A program made the position numbers and the translations under genes. Below are positions 62,552-64,000 of a stretch of 64,000 nucleotides of DNA, in pieces. The DNA comes from Neobacillus bataviensis. Its GTDB lineage: Bacteria > Bacillota > Bacilli > Bacillales_B > DSM-18226. The first letter of the stretch is position 1. Each line of letters opens with the position of its first letter. Below the pieces are notes generated by a model. That model was given only the letters and a program-made list of their open reading frames with translations. It did not search any database and had not been told where the DNA came from. The stretch covers positions 62,001 through 126,000 of the forward strand of contig NZ_JAHXYW010000010.1 of assembly GCF_019969725.1 (NCBI RefSeq), written 5' to 3'.

Positions 62552-63199
62552 ATGGGTTTTGTTGGTTTATTTCTTTCTGGTGCTGTCTTATTTCTAAACA
62601 GTCTTATGCTGTTAGGGAAAGCGGATGCAAAAAGTGTTGGTATCTTTAATATTTTCGTTGGTACCATTCAAATGATTATCCCATCCTATTTGATCGTTGT
62701 TTCGAATCAAGATCATTGGGAGCTTTATAATAATGCATCAATTTTTCTATTTGGCTTAACTTATTTATATGTTGGGTTCACGGCATTAAAGGGACTTGAT
62801 GGCAGCGGACTCGGCTGGTTCAGTCTTTGGGTTAGTTTGGTTGGAGTCGTCTATACCTTTACATCTAGTATTCACTTTCATAATGTAGTCGATGCACTAA
62901 CATGGGGCATGTGGACATTTTTATGGTTTCTCTTCTTTTTATCAAATGCGCTTAATAAAAAAATTGAACATTATATTGGTTTGGTTGCCTTTGTTCAATC
63001 ATGGATTACGTTGACCATTCCAGCACTCCTTTATTTTTTAGGTGTCTGGAATACACAAAATGTCTACCGAATTTGGACCTGTGTATTAATTCTAGCTATT
63101 GTTTATTTTATTGTTAGTTTTTTTAGATGGAAACTTTCAAATAATAAAGGGAAAAGAAGTCAAGCAATCCCTGTAATCAATGCTTTGGAGGTAAAATAA
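62552..63199 (+). CDS. AmiS/UreI family channel protein
   Basis: A 215-residue membrane protein with six or seven helices. GFVGLFLSGAVLFLNSLMLL, YVGFTALKGLDGSGLGWFSL and WGMWTFLWFLFFLSNALNK match the AmiS/UreI family, which conducts urea or short amides; UreI channels are proton-gated. ATG behind GAGGAGGAAC. Directly in front of a nucleoside transporter gene, with one intervening base. Confidence 0.87.
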   Translation: MGFVGLFLSGAVLFLNSLMLLGKADAKSVGIFNIFVGTIQMIIPSYLIVVSNQDHWELYNNASIFLFGLTYLYVGFTALKGLDGSGLGWFSLWVSLVGVVYTFTSSIHFHNVVDALTWGMWTFLWFLFFLSNALNKKIEHYIGLVAFVQSWITLTIPALLYFLGVWNTQNVYRIWTCVLILAIVYFIVSFFRWKLSNNKGKRSQAIPVINALEVK

Positions 63200-63200
63200 T

Positions 63201-64000
63201 ATGTCAATTATAATTGGAATCGTTGGTATCCTTATTCTCATGGGTATAGCCTGGTTGATGTCAAACGATAAGAAAAACATCAATTATCGTGCAATTGGGA
63301 TTATGACAGCCGTTCAGTTGTTAATAGCTTGGTTTATGCTGAATACTTCAATTGGTAAAAAAGTTCTAAATAAGATTGTAGAGGGCTTTAACAAAGTTCT
63401 TTCTTTCGGTAATGACGGTATCTCATTCGTTTTCGGGGACCTTGCAGGAAAGAATTTATTCTTTGTTAATGTTCTAATGATGATTGTATTCGTAACAGCT
63501 ATTCTAGGTATTTTGACTTATTCGAGAATATTGCCATTAGCGATTAAATACATTGGTGGTGCAGTAAGTAAAATAACAGGCCTGCCAAAGGTGGAATCAT
63601 TTGTTGCCGTGAATTCCATGGTATTCGGTGATACTTCTGCTATCCTTTCTGTTAAGTCATTCATTCCTAATCTTTCTGGAAACCGCTTATTCGTTGTTGT
63701 TACTTCTTCTCTTGTTGCAGTCAGCTGTTCAATCTTAGGTGCATACATGCAAATGATTCCTGCGGAGTTCGTATTGGTTGCATTACCTATTAACGTATTC
63801 TCCGGACTTATCCTATCAACAATTGTATGTCCTGTTCGTAAAGAAGAAGATGAAATAATCGATATTAAGGGAATGATTCCGGAGAAATCACTTTTCGAAG
63901 CAATTGGTAACTGGACATTGCTTGGCGGAAAGACGGCCTTAATCGTAGGCGCTATGCTAATCACTTATGTAGGATTGATTGCAGCCGTTAACTGGATTTT
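63201..64000 (+). CDS. Concentrative nucleoside transporter (NupC type), 3' end outside window
   Basis: The first 266 residues of a CNT-family permease: IVGILILMGIAWLMSNDKKN, GNDGISFVFGDLAGKNLFFV, TYSRILPLAIKYIGGAVSKI, SFVAVNSMVFGDTSAILSVK and GAYMQMIPAEFVLVALPIN. It imports nucleosides with H+ or Na+. ATG behind GGAGGTAAAATAAT. Its companion is the urea/amide channel, which points to nucleoside or purine-nitrogen use. The 3' part is cut off by the window. Confidence 0.92.
   Translation, partial: MSIIIGIVGILILMGIAWLMSNDKKNINYRAIGIMTAVQLLIAWFMLNTSIGKKVLNKIVEGFNKVLSFGNDGISFVFGDLAGKNLFFVNVLMMIVFVTAILGILTYSRILPLAIKYIGGAVSKITGLPKVESFVAVNSMVFGDTSAILSVKSFIPNLSGNRLFVVVTSSLVAVSCSILGAYMQMIPAEFVLVALPINVFSGLILSTIVCPVRKEEDEIIDIKGMIPEKSLFEAIGNWTLLGGKTALIVGAMLITYVGLIAAVNWI

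Overview
The window looks like chromosomal DNA of a low-GC Gram-positive spore-former of the family Bacillaceae. Ribosome binding sites are strong (AGGAGG type), TTG and GTG starts are frequent, and many families are typical of Bacillus: YcnKJI, YwrABCD-like genes, YvrJ, DUF1659, DUF2922, DUF3231 and DUF421. A Neobacillus-like genome is a reasonable guess, but this is inference and not proven by the sequence.

Layout. 1-3.1 kb: end of a CPC-type metal P-ATPase, then CopC-like and CopD-like proteins. 3.4-5.3 kb: prohibitin-like and VanZ-like proteins, followed by repeat-rich spacer. 5.3-16 kb: an Lrp/AsnC regulator, a complete peptide-type ABC importer with a DUF1028 protein inserted in the operon, a YwrD-type gamma-glutamyltransferase, two half-size chromate-type transporters and an acetamidase/formamidase; together this looks like uptake and breakdown of a small peptide or amide. 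16-21.4 kb: a HAD phosphatase and a MurNAc recycling operon (murQ-murR-murP-mupG) with a consensus promoter, two overlapping dyads and a cre-like site. 21.5-28.2 kb: small and housekeeping genes (DUF3231, YdcF, YiiX-like, OsmC, DUF421, YvrJ, DUF2922, DUF1659), a remnant of an LPXTA-anchored protein, and an eleven-unit 51-bp repeat array. 28.4-31.3 kb: copper operon ycnK-ycnJ-ycnI. 31.4-36 kb: a cell-wall-binding repeat protein, an LCP ligase, a DMT transporter and serA behind a ZTP-type riboswitch. 36.4-41.4 kb: ctaB and a b(a/o)3-type oxidase operon, each preceded by a CRP/FNR-type box at about -41; subunit I carries an in-frame TGA. 41.4-44.2 kb: DUF421, a dioxygenase remnant, a J-domain protein and a cell-wall-binding SGNH hydrolase lacking its secretion signal. 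44.3-52 kb: an AT-rich surface-glycan cluster (three glycosyltransferases, YrzF-like kinase or pseudokinase proteins, gtaB, ugd). 52-64 kb: a large secreted subtilase, an MpaB-like protein, collagen-like and other secreted proteins, DUF4253, a 614-residue wall-binding protein, a UreI/AmiS channel and a CNT nucleoside transporter that runs off the end.

Themes. Copper handling (CopC/D, YcnKJI, Sco, a CtaG-like protein) accompanies a copper oxidase. Cell-wall metabolism recurs (MurNAc salvage, LCP, three proteins with GW(x)nWYY repeats, a sortase-substrate remnant). Many gaps hold short-phrase repeat arrays that differ in sequence but share one design. Several genes are broken: cbaA by a nonsense codon, the LPXTA protein, a TauD-like enzyme, and fragments of wall-binding repeat genes.
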